Of a DNA stretch of 27,737 nt, positions 14,820-23,161 are shown piece by piece. The DNA is taken from assembly GCA_964473995.1 (NCBI GenBank), contig CAYYRB010000028.1, positions 1 through 27,737 on the forward strand. The letters are read 5' to 3'. The stretch is from JAKRSD01 sp964473995 (GTDB lineage: Bacteria; Bacteroidota; Bacteroidia; CAIKAF01). Every line of letters starts with the position of its first letter. The first letter of the stretch is position 1. Position numbers and translations under genes: made by a program. The notes under the pieces are model-generated. The model worked only from the letters and a program-made list of their open reading frames with translations, made no database searches and was not told the DNA's origin.

Positions 14820-16397
14820 TTATTTAAATGTGGCGGAAACTTCTTTAGCTACTTTTTCCAATACTCCGGTGATCTCATCATCGATTTTGCCGGCACGCAA
14901 CGCATCCAACGTAGGACGATATTGCGCCTCCAAGGCAGACAGATAGGCCGTTTGGAATTCCTTCACTTTAGAAACGGGCACTTCACGCAGCAGGTTTTTC
15001 GTTCCCGCATAAATGATCGCTATCTGCTTCTCCACCGTCATGGGTGAATATTGCGCCTGCTTCAGTATTTCCACGTTGCGTGCTCCTTTGTCCAGAATCG
15101 CTTTCGTAGCGGCATCCAAATCAGAACCGAACTTAGAGAACGCTTCCAATTCGCGGTACTGCGCCTGATCAAGCTTTAAGGTTCCGGCCACTTTTTTCAT
15201 GGACTTAATCTGGGCATTTCCACCCACGCGGGATACGGAAATACCCACGTTAATGGCAGGACGCACCCCGGAGTTGAAGAGGTTTGATTCCAGGAATATC
15301 TGACCATCCGTAATCGAAATCACGTTGGTGGGAATGTAGGCGGAAACGTCACCGGCCTGAGTTTCAATAATGGGAAGAGCCGTAAGCGATCCTCCTCCTT
15401 TAACTTTTCCTTTTAATCCCTCGGGAAGATCATTCATCTGTCCGGCAATGGCGTCATTGTTGATTACCTTAGCGGCACGCTCCAGCAAACGGCTGTGGAG
15501 ATAAAATACGTCACCGGGATATGCCTCGCGGCCCGGAGGGCGACGAAGAAGAAGGGACACCTCGCGGTAAGCCACGGCTTGTTTGGAAAGGTCATCATAC
15601 ACAATAAGCGCAGGACGGCCCGTATCCCGGAAGAACTCCCCGATGGCACAACCCGAGAAAGGCGCGTAAAACTGCATGGGAGCCGGATCAGAAGCGCTTG
15701 ACGCCACAATAACCGTGTAAGGCATGGCGCCCGCATCTTCCAACGTTTTGGCAATACCCGCTACCGTGGAGCCTTTTTGACCAATGGCTACATAGATACA
15801 AAAAACGGGTTGTCCTTTATCGTAAAATTCTTTCTGATTGATGATGGTATCGATGGCAATGGCCGTTTTACCGATCTGACGGTCACCGATGATCAACTCG
15901 CGCTGACCGCGGCCGATGGGAATCATGGCATCGATGGATTTAATTCCTGTTTGAAGCGGCTCAGTTACCGGCTGACGGTAAATTACGCCCGGTGCTTTAC
16001 GCTCCAATGGCATGGAAATACGGTCTCCGCTAATGGGTCCTTTGCCGTCGATGGGATTACCCAGCGGATCTACCACGCGGCCCAACAAGCCTTCTCCCAC
16101 GGGAATAGAGGCAATTTCGCGCGTACGTTTTACGGTCTGCCCTTCTTTCAGGTCGGCAGATGGCCCCAAAAGCACCACGCCCACGTTATCTTCTTCCAGG
16201 TTTAATACAATTCCTTTCAATCCGTTTTCGAACTGTACAAGCTCGCCCGATTGTACGTTGTTCATTCCGTAAACGCGGGCAATTCCGTCACCAACCTGAA
16301 GAATGGATCCTACCTCTTCAAGTTGCGCCTCGGAATTAAATCCTGAAAGTTGTTGGCGGATGATTGCAGATACTTCTGCCGGTTTGATTTCAGCCAT
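14820..16397 (-). CDS. atpA: ATP synthase F1 alpha subunit
   Basis: A 525-residue non-catalytic nucleotide-binding subunit of F1. The P-loop GDRQIGKT is at residues 171-178, the Walker B region LIVYDDLSK at about 264-272, and the arginine finger that reaches the neighbouring catalytic site is R390 in SVSRVGG. A slightly longer loop around residues 314-338 (AIAGQMNDLPEGLKGK) than in the Escherichia coli protein is normal for Bacteroidota. The start is unambiguous, 24 bases after atpH. Confidence 0.98.
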   Translation of the reverse strand: MAEIKPAEVSAIIRQQLSGFNSEAQLEEVGSILQVGDGIARVYGMNNVQSGELVQFENGLKGIVLNLEEDNVGVVLLGPSADLKEGQTVKRTREIASIPVGEGLLGRVVDPLGNPIDGKGPISGDRISMPLERKAPGVIYRQPVTEPLQTGIKSIDAMIPIGRGQRELIIGDRQIGKTAIAIDTIINQKEFYDKGQPVFCIYVAIGQKGSTVAGIAKTLEDAGAMPYTVIVASSASDPAPMQFYAPFSGCAIGEFFRDTGRPALIVYDDLSKQAVAYREVSLLLRRPPGREAYPGDVFYLHSRLLERAAKVINNDAIAGQMNDLPEGLKGKVKGGGSLTALPIIETQAGDVSAYIPTNVISITDGQIFLESNLFNSGVRPAINVGISVSRVGGNAQIKSMKKVAGTLKLDQAQYRELEAFSKFGSDLDAATKAILDKGARNVEILKQAQYSPMTVEKQIAIIYAGTKNLLREVPVSKVKEFQTAYLSALEAQYRPTLDALRAGKIDDEITGVLEKVAKEVSATFK

Positions 16398-16421
16398 CTT
16401 AGTAAATGTTAACTCGTTTGA

Positions 16422-16994
16422 TTAAAAGTTTTTGATATAAATGTTTTCATTGAATGAACGCTCCAATTCCCGGAGTTTGTGGGTAAATGAGGTATCAATC
16501 TGCCTGTCTTCAACGGTTAGGATAAATCCGCCGATCAAAGAGGCATCTACCGATTCTTCAAAACGTATTTCTTTGGCATCTCCTTTGGAAAGGGCACCCA
16601 ATGCCATTTTTTGAATTTTTTCACGGTTGGTTTCAGTAAGCGGTGCGGCTGTTTTCACCTTTACGGTGAAAATACCGCGCGAAGAATCAACCTGATGGAT
16701 GAATGCTTTAGCGATGTCACCCAGGTATTTTTCACGCTTCCCTTTCGCCAGTTTTTCAAAGAAAACGGTTGTCAGTTCTGCCAGTCCGCCACTAAAAACA
16801 GCCTGAACTGCTGACAATTTTTTGTCCGCCTTGATCACAGGACTCTTCAGCATGATCCGCAGCTCTTCAGACCCCTCAAAGGCAGAGAGAAAAGCTTTCA
16901 TATCAGCATAAACCCTATCCGTTTCTTTGCGCTCGGAAGCCAACGTTTCCAACGCCTGAGCGTACCGAACCCCTATTTTGCTTTGTCCTGCCAT
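16422..16994 (-). CDS. atpH: ATP synthase F1 delta subunit
   Basis: A 190-residue peripheral-stalk subunit (OSCP equivalent) that joins the b subunits to the top of F1. The N-terminal helical domain (IGVRYAQALETLASERK) and the C-terminal part (LIGGFILTVEDRQIDTSF, then THKLRELERSF) are typical. Its ATG overlaps the atpF stop by one base (TGATG), which indicates translational coupling. Confidence 0.95.
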   Translation of the reverse strand: MAGQSKIGVRYAQALETLASERKETDRVYADMKAFLSAFEGSEELRIMLKSPVIKADKKLSAVQAVFSGGLAELTTVFFEKLAKGKREKYLGDIAKAFIHQVDSSRGIFTVKVKTAAPLTETNREKIQKMALGALSKGDAKEIRFEESVDASLIGGFILTVEDRQIDTSFTHKLRELERSFNENIYIKNF

Positions 16995-17488
16995 CAGTTC
17001 AGATTCACGTCGTTTAATAACCGCGCGATACTTTCATTTTGCTTTGACTCGTCGCGCAGGTTTTCGCGGAGTAGTTTTTCGGCAATCTCGATAGACAATT
17101 TGCCCACCTCGTTTTTAATTTCCGTTACGGCACGCATTTTTTCGTTGTGAATGGTTTCACGGGCCTGTTCCAGCAATTTCGCACTTTCTGCAGATGCTTT
17201 TTCCTTGGCCTCTGCAATCATTTTATCGGAGGCTTCACGGGCGGCCTTAAGAATGCCTTCTCTTTCTTTAGCCGCCTCGGCCAATAATTGTTGGTTTTGT
17301 GCGGCCAGTTGCTTCATCTCGGCTTTGGTGCGCTCAGCAAGATCCAATGCTTCCGAAATTTTCTTCTCGCGCTCATTGACGGCTCCCAAAATGGGTTTCC
17401 AGGCAAACTTGGTGAGAAGAAACAGCAAGAGAACGAAGACCAATCCCGTCCAAAATAATAGCCCAAAGTCTGGTGTAATCAAATCCAT
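16994..17488 (-). CDS. atpF: ATP synthase F0 b subunit
   Basis: A 164-residue peripheral-stalk subunit: one membrane helix near the N-terminus (FGLLFWTGLVFVLLLFLLT) followed by a long charged coiled coil (about 40-150). The open frame extends 13 codons further to 17527, but that part reads through the inverted repeat after atpE and is unlike any b subunit; MDLITPDFGLLFW at 17488 is the family start. The stop overlaps the atpH start by one base. A strong hairpin terminator separates it from atpE. Confidence 0.95.
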   Translation of the reverse strand: MDLITPDFGLLFWTGLVFVLLLFLLTKFAWKPILGAVNEREKKISEALDLAERTKAEMKQLAAQNQQLLAEAAKEREGILKAAREASDKMIAEAKEKASAESAKLLEQARETIHNEKMRAVTEIKNEVGKLSIEIAEKLLRENLRDESKQNESIARLLNDVNLN

Positions 17489-17519
17489 TTTATTCTCTGT
17501 ATTTCGTTTGTTCTGTTTT

Positions 17520-17558
17520 AAAAACACCGGTTTACGACCAACCGTCGTAAACCGGTGT
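17520..17558 (-). terminator. Strong hairpin terminator between atpE and atpF
   Basis: A perfect 15-bp inverted repeat (17524-17538 with 17544-17558) with a 5-base loop is followed on the minus strand by five T. It starts 7 bases after the atpE stop and ends 31 bases before the atpF start. This has the form of a full intrinsic terminator inside the operon. Confidence 0.85.
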
Positions 17559-17565
17559 ACATTTC

Positions 17566-17772
17566 TTACAAGCCGAGGAAACCTACAACCACGCCGAAAA
17601 GGGCAACACCCTCAATCAAGGCGGCTGCGATAATCATGGCCGTTTGGATTTTACCTGTAGCTTCGGGTTGACGGGCAATGGCTTCCATGGCGGAAGATCC
17701 GATTTTCCCGATTCCCAATCCGGCGCCCAATACGGCAAGTCCCGCTCCGATTGCTCCAACTGTTCCAGTCAT
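17566..17772 (-). CDS. atpE: ATP synthase F0 c subunit
   Basis: A 68-residue hairpin of two membrane helices that forms the rotor ring. The first helix is glycine-rich (GAIGAGLAVLGAGLGIGKIG), the polar loop is ARQPEATGKI, and the ion-carrying carboxylate is E54 in ALIEGVALFG. The residues around E54 do not show the EST-type sodium signature, so a proton-driven ring is expected. The ring needs many copies per complex, which fits the terminator placed directly after this gene. Confidence 0.97.
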   Translation of the reverse strand: MTGTVGAIGAGLAVLGAGLGIGKIGSSAMEAIARQPEATGKIQTAMIIAAALIEGVALFGVVVGFLGL

Positions 17773-17805
17773 CTTGTTTTTGTTTTTGATTAATAAATAA
17801 CGAGG

Positions 17806-18903
17806 TTAATGATGATCTTCTTCTACGGCGGCACCTATAAAAAGGGCCGACAACATGGTAAATAAAAAGGCCTGCAGAAAGGCAACCAGCACTTCCAGTA
17901 CAGAAATGAATAAGGCCATAGGTACGGAAAGGCCCGCCCAGGCCATGTTCTTATTGATAAAAATGATGCCGATGAAGGCTAAAATAATTACGTGGCCGGC
18001 GGTGATGTTCGCAAAAAGACGAATCATCAGAGCGAAAGGCTTGGTCAGAATGCCCACCAGTTCAATCGGGATCATGATGAGCAGCAGTGGCTTAGGCACA
18101 CCCGGCGTGGCAAAAATATGTTTCCAATAATTTTTGTTTCCCGAAAGCACCGTGGCTAAGAGCGTACAGAAAGCCAAAAAGAACGTCACGGTAATGTTTC
18201 CCGTAAGGTTGGCTCCGAGCAGAGGAATAAGGCCCAATAAATTGCCGGTGAGTATGAAAAAGAAAATCGTCAACAAATAAGGAACGTATCTGGAATACTT
18301 GTGTTCGTTGATATTGGTTTTCGCCACTTCATCCCGGATAAACACGACAATGGGTTCGATAAACTTGGCAACCCCGCCCGGGGCAACCGCTCCGTTTTTC
18401 TTGTAGTAACGGGCTGTACTCAACGCTAAAAAGAGAATGATGGAAAAACTCAAAAAGAGCACGAACACATTTTTGGTGATGGAAAAATCCATCGGTTTTA
18501 TTCCTTCTCCGTGCGGGTGATCCTCCTCAAAATGCAATTCGCCATTGGTCAGTTTATATATTTTCTCGTGAAACAGAGCATAACCCTCGGCTGGTCCGTG
18601 TCCGGCTAAGTAAGTGTGGCTTTTGCCGGTTTTGTGGTCAACGGCAGTCTTGGTTTCACCATGGTAGAGATGCGAGGAAGAAAAGAACTTCAAGCCTCCA
18701 TCCAACAAGATAACCGGAAAATAAATGGAAGTTCCGTGATGTGCATCCCCCCAAAGATGCCATTCGTGGGCATCTTTCACGTGGTGCATAATCATTTCAG
18801 ACACATTGAACTCACCGCCCGGCTCAGAAGCCTTCAACGAAACAGAGGAGGAAAAAAAAGCGGCTAAGATTGCGGCTATTTTTAGTAACTTGCTGAAATT
18901 CAT
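17806..18903 (-). CDS. atpB: ATP synthase F0 a subunit with long histidine-rich N-terminal extension
   Basis: A 365-residue proton-channel subunit, about 90 residues longer than the Escherichia coli protein. The essential arginine is R295 in MIRLFANITAGHVIIL. Residues 1-25 look like a cleavable signal or first membrane helix. Residues about 36-135 form an extracytoplasmic segment with 15 histidines (for example MHHVKDAHEWHLWGDAHHG), and the protein ends EEDHH. Such an extension is seen in Bacteroidota a subunits. The frame is open to 18945, but a TACATTTG box at 18943-18950 makes the ATG at 18903 the better start, giving a leader of about 30 bases. Confidence 0.95.
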   Translation of the reverse strand: MNFSKLLKIAAILAAFFSSSVSLKASEPGGEFNVSEMIMHHVKDAHEWHLWGDAHHGTSIYFPVILLDGGLKFFSSSHLYHGETKTAVDHKTGKSHTYLAGHGPAEGYALFHEKIYKLTNGELHFEEDHPHGEGIKPMDFSITKNVFVLFLSFSIILFLALSTARYYKKNGAVAPGGVAKFIEPIVVFIRDEVAKTNINEHKYSRYVPYLLTIFFFILTGNLLGLIPLLGANLTGNITVTFFLAFCTLLATVLSGNKNYWKHIFATPGVPKPLLLIMIPIELVGILTKPFALMIRLFANITAGHVIILAFIGIIFINKNMAWAGLSVPMALFISVLEVLVAFLQAFLFTMLSALFIGAAVEEDHH

Positions 18904-18942
18904 TTTTTTAGACAGTAAATAAGCCAGACACCAAATTGAGCG

Positions 18943-18950
18943 CAAATGTA
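18943..18950 (-). promoter_or_regulatory. -7 promoter box before atpB
   Basis: The minus strand reads TACATTTG, an excellent TAnnTTTG match, 39 bases upstream of the atpB ATG and downstream of the small membrane protein gene. It suggests that atpB-E-F-H-A-G can be transcribed separately from porW-bactofilin-atpZ. The nearest TTTG upstream is only 14 bases away, shorter than usual. Confidence 0.55.
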
Positions 18951-19022
18951 AGCGCTTTTTTCATCAAAAAGAAGGGTGAATTCAATTCTTTCGAAAGAAT
19001 CAGCAGATGACTGATTTTCAAT

Positions 19023-19427
19023 TTACTCGTTTGTGGATTTTACGGATGAATTTTTCTTTACAAACCGCAGCAGCCAAAAAAGATCATGGAGGGTAAATAG
19101 TATGTAACAGGAAAAGAAAAGAGCAGTGATAGATAGTTTTTCGTTGGGAAACATGCGGGAAAGAAGTAAAAAAAGACTAAGTAAAATGAGCATTTTCAGC
19201 GTAGTCTGTACCAAAAAAATCTGGGCAAACCATTCAGATCTACCCTTTGAAAATCCCATGGTGGCTCCATGCAGAAAAAGAAACAAAAAAGAAAACAGCA
19301 GAATCAGCTCAAATCCCTTGGATACCTGATATCCTGAAAAAAAATGCGGGAGAACCCGATGAAAAAAAATCAGCAACAGAGAGATGGCCGCCACCCCCAA
19401 AAAATACACTCCGATGTTTTTTATCAT
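19023..19427 (-). CDS. Small four-helix membrane protein of the atp locus (unassigned, DUF6168-like)
   Basis: A 134-residue protein with four predicted membrane helices (about 5-22, 38-55, 70-90, 98-118) and a basic, charged C-terminus. Its place directly after atpZ and before atpB is the place of AtpI in other bacteria, and Bacteroidota genomes carry a poorly conserved small membrane protein here; the DUF6168 label is recalled, not verified. It may help assembly of the c ring or carry ions, as proposed for AtpI, but no motif shows this. It lies 11 bases after the atpZ stop, so it belongs to the same transcript. Confidence 0.7.
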   Translation of the reverse strand: MIKNIGVYFLGVAAISLLLIFFHRVLPHFFSGYQVSKGFELILLFSFLFLFLHGATMGFSKGRSEWFAQIFLVQTTLKMLILLSLFLLLSRMFPNEKLSITALFFSCYILFTLHDLFWLLRFVKKNSSVKSTNE

Positions 19428-19438
19428 ACCAATATTAA

Positions 19439-19681
19439 TCAGTAACGCATCCGGCTTACTTCACGAATTACAAGAACCATAGCGGCAATCACGCCGATAA
19501 GGGTACATCCCAAGGTTCCCCATGGCTTAATCTGCGGAATCCATCTTTCGTCCAACAGCCAACCTATTCCCAAAAAAAGAAGCACAGTCCCGATCATTTG
19601 CCAGGCTATACCCAGAAGCCGCCAAGCCTTATTCCTCCTGGTTCCGGAATTTTCATTCGGCCCTTGCGGAGATGCATTCAT
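19439..19681 (-). CDS. atpZ: AtpZ/AtpI family membrane protein
   Basis: An 80-residue protein with two membrane helices (WRLLGIAWQMIGTVLLFLGI and GTLGCTLIGVIAAMVLVIREV) separated by a short loop containing the family phrase GWLLDERW. AtpZ-type proteins accompany the F0 genes and are thought to help magnesium or calcium entry or ring assembly. The frame is open back to 19735, but the ATG at 19681 overlaps the bactofilin stop by one base (TGATG), a coupling pattern also seen at atpF/atpH, and removes an N-terminus that only reads bactofilin sequence out of frame. Confidence 0.85.
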   Translation of the reverse strand: MNASPQGPNENSGTRRNKAWRLLGIAWQMIGTVLLFLGIGWLLDERWIPQIKPWGTLGCTLIGVIAAMVLVIREVSRMRY

Positions 19682-20082
19682 CAAGCTTTTACGGGTTGAG
19701 GTTCGGGCTTTGTTTTTTCGTTCGCCATGCTGCAACCGCCTATAAATACGGCTCCGGGCTCTATGGCCAGCTGACCTGTTTTGATATCGCCCTTCACGTG
19801 CGATCCGGAGGATAACCGGGTGAGCTCCTTAGCGAAAATATTTCCCGTTACCTTCCCGTTGATATCCGCATCATTGCAAATGATATTTCCGTCCACGATT
19901 CCGGAATTGCCGATGACTACGCGGCCCTTACATTCCAAAGTTCCCTTCAGGTGCCCGTCAAAACGCACACTTCCCTGAATAAGCATGTTGCCCTCGATGG
20001 TGGTTCCCGGAATGATGGTATTGATGGCTCCTGAATCCATTCCCCTCGAGGTGCCTGCATTATTCTCTTTTCCCTTAAACAT
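19681..20082 (-). CDS. Bactofilin (polymer-forming cytoskeletal protein)
   Basis: A 133-residue bactofilin. The central part (about 20-115) is the right-handed beta-helix repeat with regular small and hydrophobic positions: TIIPGTTIEGNMLIQGSVRF, DGHLKGTLECKGRVVIG, IVDGNIICNDADINGKVTGN, IKTGQLAIEPGAVFIGGC. The ends are short, flexible and charged. Bactofilins polymerise without nucleotide and organise envelope enzymes or secretion. It sits 35 bases after porW and overlaps atpZ by one base, so it is probably co-transcribed with both. Confidence 0.95.
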   Translation of the reverse strand: MFKGKENNAGTSRGMDSGAINTIIPGTTIEGNMLIQGSVRFDGHLKGTLECKGRVVIGNSGIVDGNIICNDADINGKVTGNIFAKELTRLSSGSHVKGDIKTGQLAIEPGAVFIGGCSMANEKTKPEPQPVKA

Positions 20083-20117
20083 AGGTTATTTATTTAAGAC
20101 TACTAATGTAACTGAAT

Positions 20118-22703
20118 TTACTTAGGTCGGTAATTTTCGTAGTAAAATTTCATGTACTCGGGAAGAGTTGGTTTGGAAAGCAAAGCAGCGAAATTTTTTA
20201 CCGAGATCACAAACGTGGTGCAGATTTCATCGGTGGGAATCTGCTCGATGATTTCACTGTTTTTTTCCAACGCATACAGATATACCAACGCTTTTTCCGA
20301 GCCTTCAAAAGTTTTCAGCGCCAACACTTTGGCATCAGTACCGAACATAAGCTCCTGAATATCGATGGTTTCCGTGGAATAGTAGGTACTGTTGAAGTTT
20401 GCGATTGCGGTTTTTGATTTGTTCAATACCACGCCCGCACCGGGCACGTGTATCACCACATAATGTGGCCCTCTTTTGTCTTTTTCAAACAGTTGATTTT
20501 GGGCGGGTTTTGTCTCCGAAGGATTCTCTGCATTACCCGCCTCATTTATCCGATCGATGATTTTTCGGGCCTCAAGCGCCTGCTCGGTGCCCGGAAATTC
20601 CGTTTCCACAAGTTGCAGAGTGGCCACATAAACATCTTTCCCTTTCCGTCCTTCAATCAGCGCGAAAAGCAGGGCGAAGCGAGGTAACAGTTCACTTTTG
20701 GCAAACATCGTTTTTGCACTCACGCAATTCGCGGCTGCCGTGATATACTCTCCTTTTTTGTACAGGGAAAAAGTTTCTTCATAAAACCGCTCAGCGCCCT
20801 TCTTCTGCAGTTCCTTTTGCTTCAAATACTCAGGATCTTTTATTATCAGGGCGTATTCGCTTTCGGCAAACTGTTCCAAAATGATGCTCTTATAATATTG
20901 AGCTTCTTTTGATTTACCCTGCAATTCGCTTAAAACATACAGCTGATAATAGGTCTCCGGGAAATGTTTGTTTTTCGTATTACGGCGCACCAAATCCTCA
21001 AAGGCTTCCATAGACCGGTCATACGCTTTGAGATTCTGTTTGTAAAGAATTCCTAAATCATACAATGCCTGATAAATCATTTCGCGGGAAGCCGTCTGAG
21101 CGGAATCAGAAAAGGGAAGCAGCGCCACATAGGTTTCCGGATTATAGCGGGTGGCCTCCAATTCATCCCTTTTCTGCTGCTCCAAGGCCAGCGGGTCTAT
21201 CATCTGATTGCCGAAATCGTCCGCGACGCTCGCCTTATTTTTCCGACGCCAATTATCCTCGTTTTTCCGACTTCCCCAGATTTGGGAAAAGTCTTTCAAC
21301 CCGAATGCCACAGTTTGCGGATTGTAAAAATACCATTTGCCCGCACCGGGCACTCCCGCACCTGCGCCGCCGCCGTTTTGCAATACATTTAACGGATTCT
21401 CCTCCTCCGTCTTTTTGCGCTCGTCTTCCTTCCTCAATCTGGCAATGTATTCCTCAATCTTTTTTACCCGATCTTTTTCAGACATGGTGGCCAAGGCAAG
21501 CAGGCTGTCCTGCTCCTGCACGATGTTGATTTTTGCCACGATTTCGCCCAGATTTTCTTTCAATGCATTCACCCGCGCAAATTTGGGATGCTTTTTATCC
21601 AAGTTGGCCGATGCACTGTCGTAGTATGCCTGGGCGGGCACAAACCGACGATCGGCAAAATAGATTTCAGCCAGGGCCAGGTAGCTCATTCCCTTTTGCT
21701 CTTTGTTGATGGTACTTGTGCGTACAGAGCTTTTATAATTCGCAATGGCCTTTTCCTGATTTTTTTCCTTCTCATCCAAAATAGCAAGCGCGTAATAAAT
21801 CTGGTCCTGGAAGTCAATATTCTTATCGTCGCGCAGCAATTTGCGCAGTCTCTTTCGCAATTCCTGATTGTCGGACTCTCCTTCGGAGGCCAGGGCCAGG
21901 GCAATCGCCGCCTGAAATTCGAGTTCAAATTCGGGCTTCAGCTTTACCGCCTGGGCGAACATTTGCCGCGCACGGCCCGTTTCTCCCATCTGCCGGTAAA
22001 TTTGGCCAAGAATGAAGGTGTATCGGGCAAGCAACGTCTTCTTCTTCGTTACTTTAATAAGTTCCTCCAACGGGATGATGGCAGGCGTATAATCTTCTGA
22101 TTTGATGAAGAAATCGGCAATGGAGGCATGGTATTCCCAACGTTGTTTTGCCGGAATTTTGGCCACGTTCACATTGTTAAATTCGCTTTCCGCCTGACCG
22201 AATTCTCCCATGTCCTGGTAGGTTTTGATCATCCATAAACGCGCCAGTTCTTTGGTGGCCTCACTTTCGGAAGTCTGCATCACGTAGTAAAACTGCTGTA
22301 TGGCGGTGGAATACTCACGCTTGATGAAGTTCGCCTTGCCCATGATGAAATAACAATCATCAATCCACCGATTCCGCTGCTTACCGTTGATGAGCATGGA
22401 ATGCTTGCGAACCATGTTTCCGCCTTTGGTCAGCACCCGGTCCGAGAGGGGGTTCACGGCTTGTGCCGCCGCCTTGTCGGCATATCGGTATACCTGAATA
22501 ACGGAATTGTAGTTATCCTTGTTGGCTTTGGCCAGTTCCACAAACGCTTCGTCCAACGCCATTTTACCGTAATAATAGCCGTTGTAGCGGGTATTCATGC
22601 CGTGCCAGTTCCTGTTCAGCCACTTGTCCCGCTTGGTGGAGCAGGAAAGCAATAAGGCCGATAACAAAAGGCCGGAGAGCAGTATGGGCAGGTTTTTGGA
22701 CAC
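20118..22703 (-). CDS. porW: T9SS/gliding TPR lipoprotein PorW (SprE)
   Basis: An 861-residue lipoprotein. Residues 1-20 are a lipoprotein signal ending LLLSC, with C21 as the lipid site. The section directly after it, CSTKRDKWLNRNWHGMNTRY followed by NGYYYGK, is the signature of PorW of Porphyromonas and SprE of Flavobacterium, and the length matches (about 870 in F. johnsoniae). Tetratricopeptide-like helical repeats fill roughly residues 110-385 and 575-735; a glycine-rich linker (NGGGAGAGVPGAGKW) lies near 445-460. The C-terminal 120 residues form a separate domain (HYVVIHVPGAGVVLNKSKTA). The protein is needed for T9SS function and gliding and acts from the envelope. A TAAATTTG box lies upstream. 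Confidence 0.92.
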   Translation of the reverse strand: MSKNLPILLSGLLLSALLLSCSTKRDKWLNRNWHGMNTRYNGYYYGKMALDEAFVELAKANKDNYNSVIQVYRYADKAAAQAVNPLSDRVLTKGGNMVRKHSMLINGKQRNRWIDDCYFIMGKANFIKREYSTAIQQFYYVMQTSESEATKELARLWMIKTYQDMGEFGQAESEFNNVNVAKIPAKQRWEYHASIADFFIKSEDYTPAIIPLEELIKVTKKKTLLARYTFILGQIYRQMGETGRARQMFAQAVKLKPEFELEFQAAIALALASEGESDNQELRKRLRKLLRDDKNIDFQDQIYYALAILDEKEKNQEKAIANYKSSVRTSTINKEQKGMSYLALAEIYFADRRFVPAQAYYDSASANLDKKHPKFARVNALKENLGEIVAKINIVQEQDSLLALATMSEKDRVKKIEEYIARLRKEDERKKTEEENPLNVLQNGGGAGAGVPGAGKWYFYNPQTVAFGLKDFSQIWGSRKNEDNWRRKNKASVADDFGNQMIDPLALEQQKRDELEATRYNPETYVALLPFSDSAQTASREMIYQALYDLGILYKQNLKAYDRSMEAFEDLVRRNTKNKHFPETYYQLYVLSELQGKSKEAQYYKSIILEQFAESEYALIIKDPEYLKQKELQKKGAERFYEETFSLYKKGEYITAAANCVSAKTMFAKSELLPRFALLFALIEGRKGKDVYVATLQLVETEFPGTEQALEARKIIDRINEAGNAENPSETKPAQNQLFEKDKRGPHYVVIHVPGAGVVLNKSKTAIANFNSTYYSTETIDIQELMFGTDAKVLALKTFEGSEKALVYLYALEKNSEIIEQIPTDEICTTFVISVKNFAALLSKPTLPEYMKFYYENYRPK

Positions 22704-22738
22704 TATGACGGTTTACGGCGGGAATAACCCCCAAAAGG

Positions 22739-22746
22739 CAAATTTA
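22739..22746 (-). promoter_or_regulatory. -7 promoter box of porW
   Basis: The minus strand reads TAAATTTG, fitting TAnnTTTG, 35 bases upstream of the ATG and downstream of the rpmH terminator. The nearest TTTG is 25 bases further upstream, slightly long. Confidence 0.5.
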
Positions 22747-22772
22747 TTGTTTAAAATCGAATGGCATGAAAC

Positions 22773-22797
22773 AAAAAAACCGGCCCAAAGCCGGTTT
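22773..22797 (-). terminator. Intrinsic terminator of rpmH
   Basis: An 8-bp stem (22777-22784 with 22790-22797) with a 5-base loop is followed on the minus strand by seven T, 20 bases after the rpmH stop. It separates rpmH from porW. Confidence 0.85.
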
Positions 22798-22816
22798 ATA
22801 TTTCAAAAAATGACAA

Positions 22817-22978
22817 TTAATATTTAAACAGCTTTTCGTCAGAAACGGTCAATCTTTTCCTGCCTCTTCTACGACGGGCGGCGAGTACACGGCGACCATT
22901 AGGAGTAGACATGCGGGTACGGAAACCGTGCTTATTGGCTCTTTTTCTGCGTGAAGGCTGAAATGTTCTCTTTGACAT
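22817..22978 (-). CDS. rpmH: 50S ribosomal protein L34
   Basis: A 53-residue basic protein, MSKRTFQPSRRKRANKHGF continuing RTRMSTPNGRRVLAARRRRG, which is unmistakable L34; the usual length is 44-53 residues. It ends with an extra acidic-aromatic tail (TVSDEKLFKY), normal for Bacteroidota. It belongs to the large ribosomal subunit. The gene has its own promoter (TTTG-N18-TACTTTTG at 23050-23021) and terminator. The usual neighbours dnaA, rnpA and yidC are not next to it, as is common in Bacteroidota. Confidence 0.97.
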   Translation of the reverse strand: MSKRTFQPSRRKRANKHGFRTRMSTPNGRRVLAARRRRGRKRLTVSDEKLFKY

Positions 22979-23020
22979 GACTTTCGTGTTTTAGTATTCA
23001 CCCCGATTTCGACGGGAGGG

Positions 23021-23050
23021 CAAAAGTAATACTTTTTTCTTAACCGCAAA
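23021..23050 (-). promoter_or_regulatory. Promoter of rpmH
   Basis: On the minus strand TTTG (23050-23047) and TACTTTTG (23028-23021) are separated by 18 bases. The box ends 42 bases upstream of the rpmH ATG. Confidence 0.65.
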
Positions 23051-23128
23051 TATTTTTGTAAAAATGATGCCCATATCTGTACAATCCCCGTTAAGCCGAA
23101 CAATGACTCATAATCCCCGGCCAAGTCT

Positions 23129-23136
23129 TACCTTTG
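23129..23136 (+). promoter_or_regulatory. -7 promoter box of the thioesterase gene
   Basis: TACCTTTG matches TAnnTTTG. It lies 10 bases before the first possible ATG (23147) and 25 before the preferred one (23162). No -33 element is clear. Confidence 0.5.
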
Positions 23137-23161
23137 TTGCCTAATAATGCAATCAATGGCC

